Source of the DNA: Argopecten irradians
Taxonomy: Eukaryota > Mollusca > Bivalvia > Pectinida > Pectinidae
Direction: 5' to 3'
Length of the DNA stretch: 64,000 nt
Assembly (NCBI RefSeq): GCF_041381155.1
Contig: NC_091134.1
Span: forward strand, 40,073,338 to 40,137,337
Of this stretch, positions 36,401 to 49,900 are shown in pieces. How positions within the stretch are numbered: the first letter of the stretch is position 1; each line of letters begins with the position of its first letter. The notes below the pieces were generated by a model. That model made no database searches. It was not told where the DNA came from and saw only the letters and a program-made list of their open reading frames with translations. The translations under genes and the position numbers were made by a program.

Positions 36401-38179
36401 AATGATCAATATTGTTTATGATAAAAACAGAACAATCAACTTGGGAATATATCTATGTATCTTTTTTTATTCGTTTTGGGGATCAATTAAGGAAAATTTA
36501 AGACTAGAATTTATAGAAAATGATTAGATATTAATTACCATAGACGGTTGATTTTTAGTATAAAGAGATATACATTTTGAGTTTTTAATTGAACACTCAT
36601 TTCGGGTTCATGAACTATCCTTTTTACGCAATTAGGCATTTAGACATGCAATTTTAGCTGTTAATTATTTTTTCAAAAAATAGTGGAAGAATGGTAGATA
36701 CATTCACCTCTTAGCTACCAAGGAAGAGCATCGGAAAAGACTGTTGTGAAATTCATCGACAGAAGATACTGTAAACCAACTTTTTTTCGCGTACGTTTTA
36801 CTTTAGCGAATTTCACGATCTAAGTAAACTCGCGAAAATTTATCTCCGCGAATCGATATCTTCATCATTATATATTAATAATAATATTCATTTAAGTTTT
36901 AAATTCTTAAATTTTATTCTTCGCGAATTTGAAATGGAAATCGGGAAACTTAATAGTCGCGAAAGAAAGTTTTTTGCAGTAAGTCTTTATTTCTGATTTA
37001 AAGTAACACTTTTAAATAATGTTTCTCCGTACCAAATACTGAGCACATTTCAAATGTCATAGATGACACTGTTATCGCTGTCTGATAGTACACGACTGTG
37101 AGTCTACAGATTGATATCTCAAAAGAATTACACCACCAAATCAAATTGTGAGTACAGTTATGAAAAAGTTTTAAAGATGCTACACCGCCGACAGAGCATA
37201 AACGATACTCATCATGAACAATAATTGGTGTCTAATCGTGCATATACATGTGTAATTAACACAAAAATTGTATAAAATAATTGATTTTGCTTTTGTTGCA
37301 TACGCAATCAGTACTTCATTCCATATAGGACATAGTGCCACGGATTTTTTTCGGGACGCAGTTTTAATATTTTAATCTTGAAGTAAAACTAGAAGCTCAA
37401 ACTGTCAAATGGTGGTAATATATGCAAAGTAACTTTTGCAACTAAAGAAAAATACTAGTTCGTCTGCTTTTATTTTTGACAGAAAAAAAATTACCACTTA
37501 TCAGTGGTGTATAATCTTCAAGGAAATTAATTTGCCACGCTTAAACTAATAATGTTTGTTTCGATGAACGCTTGAACAGTCATCCTTCAAAAGTGCTTTG
37601 CCAATTAATGTTTTTATTTTTAAGAGTTTTCCAAAAGATGTCATCAAATGTGTCAAATTAATTTAATGTTCTTTATTTAAATACATTAGCTTTAGGAAAT
37701 AAATATATGCAAATGAAATTTCTGAGAGGAAATAACCAGCTGAATATATTTCTTAATTTCTATGAAAATATACAAACTAAAAACAAAATTAACAATTTAT
37801 CATCCATTTATCATTATACTTAGTTCTATTTCATAACGCACACAGATATAATATATTTATTCAAATTTCATACTTCCGTAGACTAACTTTTATGGAAATC
37901 TACATATCAAATTCGTTCAAATAAGTGTTTCATATCAAACGCTTGTTTCGTTGAAAACAAGAAAGCAATTTGAAAATTAAAAATAAAATTTAAAATCTTT
38001 ACCAGTGTTCCGTAAATCCAAGACGGCAAGGGCTTTTCAAATTTTATTGGATAATCTTCATAAATCTCCTTATTTGTAGTCCACCAATGTTCAAATCCCG
38101 GGGCATCGTCATCACCTGGAGCTCCGCTGGCCAGCAGGACTGCCCCCAGCATCAGCATGAGAGAGGAGGAACCCAACAT
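33415..38179 (-). CDS. secreted carotenoid oxygenase (BCO/RPE65 family), copy B
   Basis: Tandem paralogue of copy A in the same orientation. Exons are 38179-38003 and 34785-33415, joined in phase 0 (CTG|GTAAAG ... TCTCAG|GTCAAA) to give 515 aa. The 1371-bp second exon has exactly the length of that in copy A and, by eye, over 90% protein identity. All four histidine positions are kept (SSAHP, YMHTF, LHHANAYE, NYHGRF). The first exon has a different but equally clear signal peptide (MLGSSSLMLMLGAVLLASGA), followed by PGDDDAPGFEHWW. Differences from copy A cluster in short runs (for example DTIRLINPKIPTGNHSK and EWREEEKAKVYV). The family reaction is oxidative cleavage or isomerisation of carotenoids; the substrate cannot be read from sequence. 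Confidence 0.9.
36768..36982. mobile_element. MITE with 'tactgtaaacc' ends
   Basis: The left end 'tactgtaaaccaactttttt' and the reverse complement of the right end 'ttactgcaaaaaactttctt' are imperfect inverted repeats, both running into TTCGCG. The core is rich in 'gcgaa' blocks. It lies in the carotenoid oxygenase B intron. Confidence 0.6.
37169..37503. mobile_element. TTAA-flanked MITE, copy 1
   Basis: Alignable along its length to 49286-49657 ('gatgctacaccgccgaca', 'taattaacacaaaaatt', 'acatagtgcca', 'gaagctcaaac', 'cgtctgct'). Its left end TTAAAGATGCT matches the other copy, but its right end is decayed. It sits in the carotenoid oxygenase B intron. Confidence 0.65.
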
Positions 38180-38488
38180 CTTTGGTCTGTGGTCACAATA
38201 TTTACTGCAAGATGAGCGTTCGCGACGGGCTATTTTTATTATCTTTAGAAGAGCTCGTCACATGCGCACTCACCGCAATTTGTGATTTATCATTGAAGTA
38301 AATGCTATAAATACCGTTAGACGTATACGTGCAGATATGATAAAATCGAAGATCTTGTATGTAACATAGGTTTAACTATAGCGTTGTATTGAGAATCTAA
38401 CAAATAGTAGCCCTTTGGTGTTTTTTTATCTATTACAGAAAATCTTAACATATCTCACGTGCTCGATAATAAGATCTTTTCGAAAATA

Positions 38489-38560
38489 AAACACACACAC
38501 ACACACACACACACACAAAACCCACAAAAACACACACACACACACACACACACAAAACCC
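38489..38560 (+). repeat. (CA)n microsatellite
   Basis: Two CA runs separated and followed by 'aaaacccacaaaa', so the run plus spacer is itself duplicated. Confidence 0.95.
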
Positions 38561-39207
38561 ACAAAAATAGTGATCATGTATTTGTTACTTTATTAGGAAG
38601 AGTATTTCGAAAATACTCGAATAACAAACGACAATAAAGAATTTGGGACCAGACAGTGAAAATATTTAAATAAGTCTCTTTACATGTACAGTACTTGAAG
38701 CGAAGTAAATGATTTGCATTTTATATTGTGAATATAGTCCATAAATAAGTTTTTTCCTCTTTATTACAACAAACTTCCTATTTTTATCCATTGTGATGCT
38801 GCAACACTTATACAACTATTGTGTTTGTAGCATATGGATGTAAAAAGATTTTCGATAGCCATTCAATCACACTAAAGCAAAACATTAATAAAGATGTGAT
38901 TCTTCATATCACTTCAACTGTCCTAGGAGAGGACTTATATATGCTTTGCATGTTGCCCAATCCTATTGATAATTATCAATAAAGTCATTGAAATGAAATT
39001 TCTTTAATTAAGTGAAATAATGAATAACCGATTTTCGCAGGGAATATGTTTTCGCGATTTCGCGAGACATGCTTTGATCGAGATTTGTTTCGTGAAGTTT
39101 TATAAAATGGTTGATTAATATATACCTTTAGAGTCAGATCGCAAAAACATAAAACCGATAAAATTTCATTTTTTGCGTTTTTAATTCAAATTGCGCCAAA
39201 TTTGAGC

Positions 39208-39395
39208 CATGAAAACAATCGGCTAGATCTATATGGTATTTTTCGCTTGAAAACTCACCACCATTTTGTGAAAACAAAGAGTAGTTTAGTATTCAGGACA
39301 TCATGAAAACAATCGGCTAGATTGATATGGTATTTTTTGTTTGAAACTCAATACCATTTTGTGAAAACAAAGACTCGTATAGTATTTAGGACATT
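39208..39395 (+). repeat. 94-bp tandem duplication
   Basis: Two copies beginning 'catgaaaacaatcggctaga' (39208 and 39302), each with 'ccattttgtgaaaacaaaga' and 'agtatt.aggaca'. They are modestly diverged. Confidence 0.8.
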
Positions 39396-39596
39396 TAAAA
39401 TTTTATTTTGATTTCATATGAATTTTGGAACTTACTGTAAGCATACTTATTTTTTACAACATCAATGCAGATTTTAACGATACGTTCAATATCGAACTGA
39501 ATTAAGCTGTCGCAAAATATATATAAATACATAAAAGAATATATTGTATAATATTATGTTTATTTGCCTTTGTTATGTAGTCATTGAAGTTATTAT

Positions 39597-39602
39597 TTTA
39601 TT
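39597..39602 (-). terminator. candidate poly(A) signal of sulfotransferase A
   Basis: AATAAA on the minus strand, about 37 bases past the stop codon. A second one lies near 39560-39565. Confidence 0.45.
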
Positions 39603-39638
39603 CTTCTTTCAATCAATGTCTAATATTCAGCCGTGTCT

Positions 39639-42600
39639 CTATTCAAATACAATGTCAATATCGTATCCGGCCAGTCTGTCTTTGTAGACACGGTCAAACA
39701 GTTCACTTTGTGCAGGGGTGAACCATCGCTTCCAGTCACCTATTTCACCTGAATTTGTAAATTAAAACATCAATGTGCTTAATGAATCATGCCAACACAA
39801 AAAAATAAACCTTATCTAGACCTTGGATTGATATATGATACACAGGTTATCAAAACTTACAAATACTGATACTAAAATTAAATTTTTATCAAGATACAAA
39901 ATTCGGTTAACGGCCAAACAACATGTGATGAATGCTTAGAAAATAAACTTTAAAATGTATGTCTCTCACAATAATAACGAAGTCATTAGTATCATTTTCT
40001 AATTTCTTTCTTGGGTGGAAATATGTAAGGATGAAGACCAAGACCTATGGGTAAAGCCCACGTCATCACTGCATACTGCAGAGTTGCTTATATTCGCGTG
40101 TCCTTTTTTTTCTTGAAATTGAATACCTCAAAAAATGATCAAAATCAGTATATAGTTTCGGGAATCGAACAGTTGTCTTCTTTGTGAAAGGCAAACATTA
40201 TCACTACTCGAAGCCCTGCGTCAAATTATTTATTTCGCACATCATCTCGAATCATCGTATTACCATTGCTAGTCAACCTTATACGCATGTCAAAGGTATA
40301 TATATATTGCATATTTGAACTGAGCGCATCTAGTGTTGTCATGCTATTCCTCATCCTCAATACTCCAGTGGTTACTTTTACTGTCGTTATATATTCATTT
40401 CTGGTCTATCTCAGAATAAACTGAATACAGTTAAGAAGAAAAAAACTGTCCAACCACATGCTTGCATAGACTTCTTTTGAAGGAGAGCTATTCCAAAGCC
40501 GCGTAGTCAACCACAGTACCATTATTTAATTATTTCGATACAGCAAAGGACCAAATTACATGTATCTTCTGTTGCCTTCACCTTTATGTGGCTATGCCAT
40601 ATTCCACGGGTGTTTCATACCGACAGTGATAGTAGCCCTTGGAGTATCTATGATCACTGTACCACATTCCTTAAAAACATATGTCGTCAGTACAAGCCAA
40701 TTTTCACACCATGAGGATAATTCTTGGTATGTATTTTTCACCGTTAAATATTCATCATCTGTTTTATCTATCGTACCTTGAACTCTTGATTGTTTAACTG
40801 TACATATCTGTATGCTTAGTTTTTTTATTCAAGATGTTGACCGCATTTATGCTATTTCGTATCACATCACATGTACCAACTTACCTTTTCTGTAGATCGG
40901 CAAGATACCATCTTTGACGATATCCTTATATAATCCAATAGGCTTTGATTCTGTTTCGTGGCGCATTTTCATTGTACTGAACCTCATATTAGCCATAACA
41001 GTTTTGCAGAACTTCTCATCTCTAGGAACTTCAAGAAACTGAACGAGTCTTTCCAGGGTTGGAAGGGTGTTCTACAAAAAGGAAATTTATCATTTATTAA
41101 AATTCTCTAAATTTCGTTTCATATTTTATAGTTGCCTCGTGCTCGTATTTGGATTTCAAAAGCTGATTGTATGAAATATAAAACAAATACTTTAAACCTT
41201 TAGAAAGTTACTAGGAAGAGTTTCATCGGACAATAACATAATCGCAAAAATGTCACTCATATCAAAATAGTAATTTAATATACTTATGTATACTTTAATA
41301 ATGATAATTTTTCGCGATGAAAGGGAAAATCGCGATTTTTATAAACGCAAAAATTATCTGCTACGCGATATTTTATTAGATTTTTTATGCATATTCGTTC
41401 AAGATAAATAACTGGATTCTTAAAAAAATTCAACAACTGAACTTACTCGTTTTAAATCTTCATAGAAAAGTGTGTGACTTTTCATCATGGGGTATATCCT
41501 CTTAATATCTAGCCACTGTTTGATTGCTCCGAACCAGTTCCCAAAGAAAACTACAACATAAGCGCAAGATGGTACATGTGAGAAAGCTTGTTATAAATCT
41601 ATATTAATTTCATGTTATAATTCGTGTGCGGATTACGATTGATATTTACAAAAAATGAGACAAACGACTACAAGAGGGGCGGGCCCAATAGGTGAAATAG
41701 AGGTAATTCCTATAAATCGCTACTTGTCCTAGAGTTTTGCATGGATTGTAACCAAATTTGGCCACAAAACATCCTTGGGAGAAGGGGAACAGAACTTGTA
41801 TAAATTTTGCCTCTAACCCGCTGGGTGCAGGAGAGGCGGGACCCAATAGGGAAATTAGAGGTAAATATTAAAATTCCTTCAGAAAAGAACCAGTGAACCT
41901 GTATTTAGAACATTACTTGGCATTACAAACCAGGTGAGCGATACAGGCCCTATGGGCCTCTTGTTACAATTTCGGAAAGTTTTAACCCCCCCCCCCCTTC
42001 TTTTTTATCTTTATTTTTCTCTATTTGAAAAGAGAACAGCTATGTTTATTGGAATGGTCATTTTTAGAGTCCCCAGTTACAATGTATATGTTAATTGAAT
42101 ATGGAGTACTAATTATTATGATGTTATGACCATTCCATTATTTTGTATGTGTTAATTGATAACTTTCATGTGATTTTTACACCTATAACATGGTTTAGTT
42201 TTAATAAACCGTCATCTTATATAAGATGTTATCATCTCTATAAGATGGCCATTTTCAATTCACACATTTGTGTCGAGTTTTATGTTGAGCATGCATAAAA
42301 TAAAATATATATCGCTCGGGGCCTCAAGTTCGGGAAGGCACGAAATTCGTGATGTTACATAGTCACATACAGTGTGGTAACACAGCTCATGCATCAATGC
42401 TTTTGCGTCGCAATTATAGCTATCTGTTGACAACCAAAGTCAAGGTCGCTTGTTGAAGAGTGATCCCAGACCTATGTTATCATAAAATATGTTTGAGTTT
42501 TCCATGATTGTTACATGATTTTTCTAAAAGCTGTCAATGAACAGTAAGTGTTTTTTCATATACAATGTACATGTATGATTTATGTTCAAATGTATCTCAA

Positions 42601-44223
42601 ATGGCAGGCATTAGTGCCATAAAAAGCTCTAAATAAATTGTGATTTTAGTAAATTATGCCGATTTTATTTAAATACTATATTGTTTCATCTAAATCCATC
42701 CGATGTCGGGTTTCAAAAGCTTAATGACGTCATCTTCCGGGTTCACGAACTTGAAGCTGTGTCAAGGCCGACATTTTGTTTCTTAGTAAACATATCGTCT
42801 GCTCTCAGAAGAAAACAAAGATGTCAACTAACAGTTCACACAATTTTAAAATGTGTAAAGAGCACATCGGACATATATAATGTTTTCTACGTTTCTGAAG
42901 TATTAAAATCGCCTTTTATAACTGTTATATACACGACTTCCGGGGCCCGATGATATATTGTTAGCAAACACGCTTACAACAAGCTGACATAGAGAACCAA
43001 TCAGTTTTGTATATAGCTATTTAGTTTTGTTGTAATTTTATACAGATGGTGTTAAGACTCCACTTTTTGTCTGTACATTATTTTAATATATTTAAACGAT
43101 AGATCATGTTGGGATTATAGTCCATGATATTTCACGTGATTTAAATCAAGTAACAAAATAGAAATACAAATGTATATAATAAGGTACTTTTGTATGTTCA
43201 CTTACATTCCTCCTTCAAGTAAAAGCGTAGAAAGCCATCAAAACTTCCTGTGAATCCAACGTTTTTCATTACACTCAGATAACAATAGTAAGAAACAGCG
43301 ACGTCTTTCGGATTCCGGACTATGTTCACAACCATACCAACGCCATTTTTGATGTCTTTCGGGAACATATCTACGGGGAGATGAGTTGCCAATAGTCTTG
43401 GAGATGGCAAATTATTTATCACATCCATGTCGCTATATGCCAGATGTGTTGTTGTTCCAGCATATGTGAAATCCCCGGTTATAAGCATGTGTAGTATATT
43501 GTGCAGCCAATGCGTTCCTGGTAGAGGATATTTTAAAACAATAAACCAATATTAATGAGATGATGCCGATAATGAATTTCAATTAAGAATATTACCATCA
43601 ACAACTAAAACTAATAACAAAGTTCTAAAAATGTCAATAACAATAAAAATTGCGTGAATGTATATAAAAACAATTGATCAATTATAAACTTCATAATTAA
43701 AGATAAAAATAGACTTTTAAGGTAAAATAATAGTGTTAGGTTTGTAATATATGATACTATATTAAACTATACACAATTATACACACATTTGTTTAAATTC
43801 TACCGTAATTACATTTTGTTGGAGATATAGTAATATTAATTTTAGCAAAACAAAGACTTTTTGAAATACTTAATGAAAATACCATGTAATAATATGGGAC
43901 TCTGACATACCATTGGAATCATCGGAACTGATGACATGAAAATAGTAACTTCAAAAGATTAGATCCCCCTGAAGACATACCTATTTGTGATATGACGGTA
44001 GTATGTCAAATCAATATATAAATAAAAACATGCGGGTCATACCAGATTTTGGGTAGGTATACAATAACACATCATTCTGTCGACATTTCAGCTTGGCACA
44101 GTTGGCTACCAGATCGCGGGGGTTGCCCACAACATGGGGAGGAAACGAGCAGCCATTGTACAGAGAGTACTGCAAACAGTTGCCTTCTTCGTCTTTTATT
44201 TCAACCTTCTCAACTACATCCAT
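39639..44223 (-). CDS. cytosolic-type sulfotransferase A (SULT family)
   Basis: Five coding exons: 44223-44043, 43517-43206, 41550-41447, 41071-40885 and 39748-39639 (181, 312, 104, 187, 110 bp; phases 1,1,0,1), giving 297 aa plus TAG. The enzyme moves sulfate from PAPS to a hydroxyl or amine of a small molecule in the cytosol. Visible motifs are the PAPS 5'-phosphosulfate loop YTYPKSGTHWL near residue 55, catalytic His in RLLATHLP, the 3'-phosphate site NIVRNPKDVAVSYY, YEDLKR, and the C-terminal YRKGEIGDWKRWFTPAQ. The last corresponds to the RKGxxGDWKNxFT signature. The dimerisation motif reads TP where many SULTs have TV. Length is normal and no break is seen. It lies head-to-tail with sulfotransferase B. 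The substrate is unknown. Confidence 0.92.
40349..40655. mobile_element. TIR element, copy 1 (sulfotransferase A intron 4)
   Basis: The left end 'ctcaatactccagtggttac' and the reverse complement of the right end 'atagatactccaagggctac' are inverted repeats, each followed by a 'actgtcg' block. The same layout recurs at 53035-53328. No transposase. Confidence 0.65.
41660..41967. repeat. dispersed repeat of bivalve type
   Basis: It contains 'ggcgggcccaatagg' and 'ggcgggacccaataggg' as an internal repeat, 'aaatttggccacaaaacatc', and ends 'gcgatacaggccctatgggc' then 'ctcttgtta'. I recall this ending as a common bivalve interspersed repeat. It sits in sulfotransferase A intron 2. Confidence 0.6.
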
Positions 44224-46424
44224 TGTTTCCGTTTTAATAACCTGAAGACATAGAAAACTGCGCTTCTAAGTTTTTCGTGTGGAAGATAATTTTGAAGTTG
44301 AATCTACAGAGTTATGACTATTTCATCTAGATCAAAAACGTTCAAAAATCACTATTAACTGATTGACAAATCTTTCTTATTTGTTTTTTTGGCATTTGAT
44401 GTCATTAGTATTGACGTATGTCGGCAAAAATGACAACAATTATAAATTGAAAGTATATATCGATAAAGTTGGAAATTGAAAATATTATAAATTTAAATGC
44501 TATTGATAGTTCATTTGTCCTCGAGGACAGATCATTGTGTTCCTTGTTTATATATAGCAATTAATATTAAAGGGAATTTTTCATGATTGTCATGCGGTAA
44601 TGTAGTCTCATAAACGTTAATCGTCTTAAAATGCATATATTAAAGTGCAAAAATAGTTTGTACAAGAAAAGCAAAGTTTTGGGTATCCAAAAGGAATGGA
44701 ATCTTACACTCCACATCGCGTCAGATTTTGATCAACAAATATTATCATTCAAATGAAATCATTTAATGTCTAATAATTACCTGTTGGAATTAGTAGTCTT
44801 CATAAATCCAAAACGGGCTTTCCGGGAGATTCATATAAACACCCTTTCACTATGAACGCATTTTTGGTTGAAACGACATATAATGTTAAGATATGAGAGA
44901 GAATGTTATCGAATTTCGAGTGACATACTTGAAGTTGGGCAATGGAGTGGGAAATGGGCTTTGAGGTCAAAAGTTCAACTACAAAAGTACCTTTATCAAA
45001 TATGACCAATTTCATTGATACTGCTTATACATGTCAAGCATAAAAAAGTTTGAGTATCGGGCTATCGGGTTCAGATCACTGTCAGACCTGCTTCAATCAA
45101 AAATCATAGTCAGCACTCTGACTGTTTCATTGTGTTAAGGATGCTGTTAATTTTGAAAGGTCTGATTTCGAAGCTGTGAGACCAATATCCTTTATCCTCT
45201 GATGTATATGATTAACTTATAGTATCTGAATAGCTTGGTAATTCCAGCAGTGGCCACGTTTTGCTTCAGTGATACTATGTATGCCTATTCTTTGTTCAAT
45301 ATTTCTCTATCGTCTATCGTCCTTTTATTTATAAGCCTTTAGCCGATGAACATCAGAAGTCTACCCGACCATATATAAACCGAGGGAAAAAGTGATCTGT
45401 GCACAGATCGGCATTCAAACTATGTTCATAAAAATGATAAATTCATTTTTATACATATAACACATGTCTCTTCATTGGAAAGGTATCAAAAGGTGATTTA
45501 TTATATTTCTATGTTCAGTTTTTAATTATATATCAATAGCACTGTTATGTACATTTTCTGATATATAAAATTATCTGATGAAAGAAAATAATATGTATGT
45601 AAAGACCTTCTTCCAAATCACATCCGTGCTGGGGTCGCTAATCATTTCCGGAGTTTAAACAGGAAAGGATATCTATATAACTAGACAATAGAGGGACGGA
45701 ATAGTCTGGATCAATTTGGTCCTCAAAGCAGATTTCCCCACCTTATTATTGCCTGGTCATTTACACCGTATTTGGACTACTGAACTCAGAAGAAATGAGT
45801 GCATTTACATATAAAGCAAGAAGTTGATTGTGTGAGTGTAGAATAATGTCTAATTTACATTGTTATCGTTCGTACGCTTTTCGTTTTATTTAAAACAATA
45901 TGAACCATCAAACGATAGTCAGATGTAACTGTATTAGACAAGCAAATTGAAAGCAACGATTTGATATATTTAACCTTATCGGTGATGGCTGTCCAATTTT
46001 CAGAGTTAAGACACTCATGCGTGAAGTGAATAATAAGAAAAAGATATCGTTACGAATGATTGCACTCGCTAGGGGTAGCAGGGTTAGAGCAATGATTTAT
46101 AAATCTTTAAACTGAAGACAAAATATTTGTGACCATTTTTTCATTCTGTTAGTACATGTATTAATTTCAAACTAATTAAATTGTTTTGTAACCATTAGAA
46201 ATATATCATGTATTTTTCACAAACAGTTTGAAGCACAAGAAAGTAGATTTAAAATAGTTCACCTTTCTCTTGTTCATCGTTTGATCGAATATTTAACATG
46301 TACATGTGCTTGTCATAAGCATGTCGGTAAGAAGAAATGGGAAGCATCAGAACTCAACGTGGTTTTGACGACAAGCATTGGCTTTGTGAAATGACATCAA
46401 CGAAAGTTAATCGGTCATCATAGA
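44224..46424. other. intergenic between sulfotransferases A and B
   Basis: AT-rich DNA including the promoter side of sulfotransferase A. No gene, RNA or array could be supported. Open frames such as 44800-45015 (-) have no recognisable domain. Confidence 0.5.
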
Positions 46425-46600
46425 CTAGTACAGTTTCCACATGCTCTCCATCTCTGGATCGCGAGTTCAAATTCCAAGTGTGACAGTAACCAGTTACTAA
46501 ACGCTAGTCGGTGATTTTCTCATGGTACTCCGGCTTTCCTCTCATTTAAATATGGCACATCCTTAAATGACCATGGCTTTAAACTAAACTAAGCGAATCA
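46425..46600 (+). repeat. tRNA-derived SINE, copy 2
   Basis: It matches the order of blocks at 722-895: 'ctctggatcgcgagttcaaa' (box B at 46463-46475), 'agtcggtgattttctca', 'gtactccggctttcctc' and 'ggcacatccttaaatgacca'. This copy keeps the diagnostic bivalve SINE body better than copy 1. Confidence 0.75.
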
Positions 46601-46972
46601 AATAATAAACTTATTTGATTAAAATAATAATTGTTTATATGTCATTGATGTTATCATTTCAGAAGAATGTGAATTTGATATCAAGATTTTCAAGTGTTAA
46701 TTACATAACATCACATTATTTGAGCTTCTGACCAAAATATATAAGGATTTTCATAGACATTCAGATAGATACTTAATGTAATAATGTTCAAATATTACAT
46801 ATTTCATCGACATTATACAAATTGTTTGAATCATTTTAAACATTGTAATAAAATTCAAACACGAATATATGAAGTTATTATCATTTTACTTTTATAACAT
46901 TTGATTTTGGAAATTAGGAATTTTAAAAAAACTTTTTTTATCATTATTATTTATTTAGGATTAGTATTATTG

Positions 46973-46978
46973 TTTATT
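46973..46978 (-). terminator. candidate poly(A) signal of sulfotransferase B
   Basis: AATAAA on the minus strand about 20 bases past the stop codon. Another lies at 46950-46955. Confidence 0.45.
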
Positions 46979-46997
46979 AACGTATTCTAGTGTTGTT

Positions 46998-49900
46998 TCA
47001 TTCGTAAACTAAATCCAGGTCATATTTAGCGAGTCTTTCTTTGTAGACACGGTCAAACAGTTCGCTTTGTGCTGGGGTGAACCATCGTTTCCAGTCGCCT
47101 ATTTCCCCTGTAGATAACAAATAAGACACAGCATAGCCTTGGATTGCAAATGTTTGCCAAATCGTTGTTATTTGATAACTAATAGCAATCTACAAGAGTA
47201 TACAAACTTATAATGGATTATTATCAAATGTAAAAAGAAATATATATAAATAAAAATTTTGTACAAAGCATCTTGAAATAGCACAATAATGATTGAACTA
47301 TGTGTTCCGGAAGGAATAGTATGTGGGATCCTTATTATGCATTACGACTGATAAAGGTCAGACGATAAAAGTTAAAGGGTCAAAAGACAAATAAACTGGG
47401 ACATTGATAGCATCCATGATCTTGCTGCATCATTATAAATTTAGGTCGTAAGGTTATATAGTTGGGTGATAAAAACTGTGACCCATTAACACTTAACCAT
47501 GCCACTTTTATCCGTCCAAAACGAATTTCAAAATATAAAACCCTATCATCACATCTATAACGAACATGATTACAACGAATCCATAGTATTTATTAGGGAT
47601 TTAAAATATTTGTATAACGAACTATGTTTAGATACTAGTAATTTCATTGTTCCTCAAATGTTTTGTTATAAACAAGCGTGTCTAAGTGTGTCCCATATCT
47701 GACATCATAGACACGTATTAGTGTGTCCCATATCTGACATCATGGACACGTCTTAGTGTGTCCTATATCTGACACAATAGACACGTCTTAGTATGTCCTA
47801 TATCTGACACCATGGACGGGTCTTAGTTCGTCCTATATCTGACTTCATGGACAGGTCTTAATGTGTCCCATATCTGACACCATGGACAGGTCTTAGTGTA
47901 TCATATATCTGACATCATGGACAGGTCTCAGCGTGTCCCATATCTGTAACCATGGATATGTCATAATCGGTCCCATATCTGACACCATGGACACGTCATA
48001 ATGGGTCCCATATCTGACACCATGGATACGTCTTAGGGGGGGCCATATATGGCAAAATGAATACGCCTTAGTGTGTCCCATATCGGACACAATGGATACG
48101 TCTTAGTGTGTCTTATATCTGACACTGCGGACACGTGAATACATCTTATTCATACTATTTATCCTAACATTTATATGTAAACCAACCTTTCCTATAGATA
48201 GGAAGGACGCCATCTTTGACAACATCTTTAAATTGTTCGTTGTGTTTTGATTCGGTTTCGTGATGACGTTTCATTGTAGCGAAGCCCGTATTGTCGATAA
48301 CAGATTTGCAGAAATCCTCATCTCTTGGAATTTCAAGAAAGTTGACAACCCTTTTCAGGTTTGGTAGTGTATTCTATGATTAAAAATTAAAAACAAAAGG
48401 CTACAATAGCAAGTTCCTCATTAAAAGTGTAGGCAGAAACATTGTGCTATCTTATACAGTAAAACCTGCCTTATCGACCAACTCTGTATGAAGACCATGG
48501 CATTTCTAGCGTATCTAACGACCAATTTCAACACAAATCAATCTGTGTATAAGACCAACTGACTATAACGACCATTTTCCTCTATCCTTTAGGTAATCTT
48601 AATAGACAGGTTTGAGTGTATTTGGAATATTTTGGTTTGACACCATCATTTTTAATCCAATCAAGAGTGATTATAGGCGAACGAAGTATTTAAGAAAAAG
48701 TCTTTTTAATACAAAATTGTTTGCATTTTCAGGATGCTTATGATATTTTCTAGTATGATTTGCTTCAAAATTAGAACATTGGTTGATTAAAAAAACATTG
48801 GTAAATAGCAACTAATACATACTCTTTTAAGGTCTTCATAATACAGAGTAAATATTTTCATCTTTGGGTAGGTCTTTCCAATATCTAACCACTGTTTCAA
48901 GGCTCCATACCAATTACCGAAGAAAACTGGAAGATAAATCATGAAATTTACAGTTTGCACTCTCATGGGCTCGATAACCATGCTTTCTAGTTTTATCATT
49001 ATGAGTGTATAATGATAGTACAACACGTATGCTGATTCTATTGTTACGGGAATAGTCGCTGACGTAGCATTGTGGGACTTTTGTTGGAAATATGTGAATG
49101 ACTTGATTGCAATCAGATGTTCAATCGAATTCATTGACAAATACGGGAGAGAAACAATATGGAAACATGTATTTTAATTTAAAAAAACTGTCGCTAGAAA
49201 AAAATATTCATTTACGTGAAAAACTGTAAATATAAGTGCTCTATTATCATTATACCCTCATAACCTCAACAAAATACAAACATATTCCTTAAAGATGCTC
49301 CACCGCCGACATATCCTAAATAATACTCATCATTTGAACAACAAGTGGTGTTTAATCGTGTATACATATGTCTAATTAACACAAAAATTATATAAGCTAA
49401 TTCCTTTTGCTTTTGGTGCATGCGCAGTCAGATAATCATTCTATATAGAACATAGTGCCATTGAATTGTTTCGGGATGCAATTATTTTTTCTAATATTTT
49501 TATCTTGAAGTAAAATTAGAAGCTCAAACTTTTCAATGGTGGTATTAAATGGTGTAAAGTAAGTAACTTTTGTAACTGAAGAAACACACCAAATCGTCTG
49601 CTCCTGTTTTTGATAGTGAAAAAATACCATTCGTCAGAGGTAGAGCATCTTTAATCATACGTTGACGTAATGCATTCTTTCCTATATAACTAATTTTTGC
49701 AATTTTGTATCTAAACTTTCAACTTATTCGAAGCACTTCAATATTATAACCTATGATTATAAACAAAAATGTTGTAATACCACAAATAATCACCTAATCA
49801 ATATATAATATGTACCATGGTTCATTTGTCATATGCATGGTATTTATTCAATAGTCACCGAGAGGTGGAATATCCACATTAAATCTTTAGAGCAAGATCT

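Larger units (their letters stand above)
38180..39638. other. intergenic between carotenoid oxygenase B and sulfotransferase A
   Basis: It contains the promoter side of oxygenase B (a TATA-like 'aataaaaat' on the minus strand about 55 bases before the ATG), a CA microsatellite, a 'cgcgaa' repeat relic near 39030-39100 and a 94-bp tandem duplication. No gene was seen. Confidence 0.5.

Noticed and set aside
36189-36527. 112-codon plus-strand frame in the carotenoid oxygenase B intron
   Set aside because: AT-driven composition rich in Phe/Ile/Asn, no domain, no splice context.
38930-39000. Possible LINE 3' tail ('caataaagtcattgaaatga')
   Set aside because: The wording resembles tails of some invertebrate non-LTR elements, but no adjoining coding remnant or target duplication could be found.
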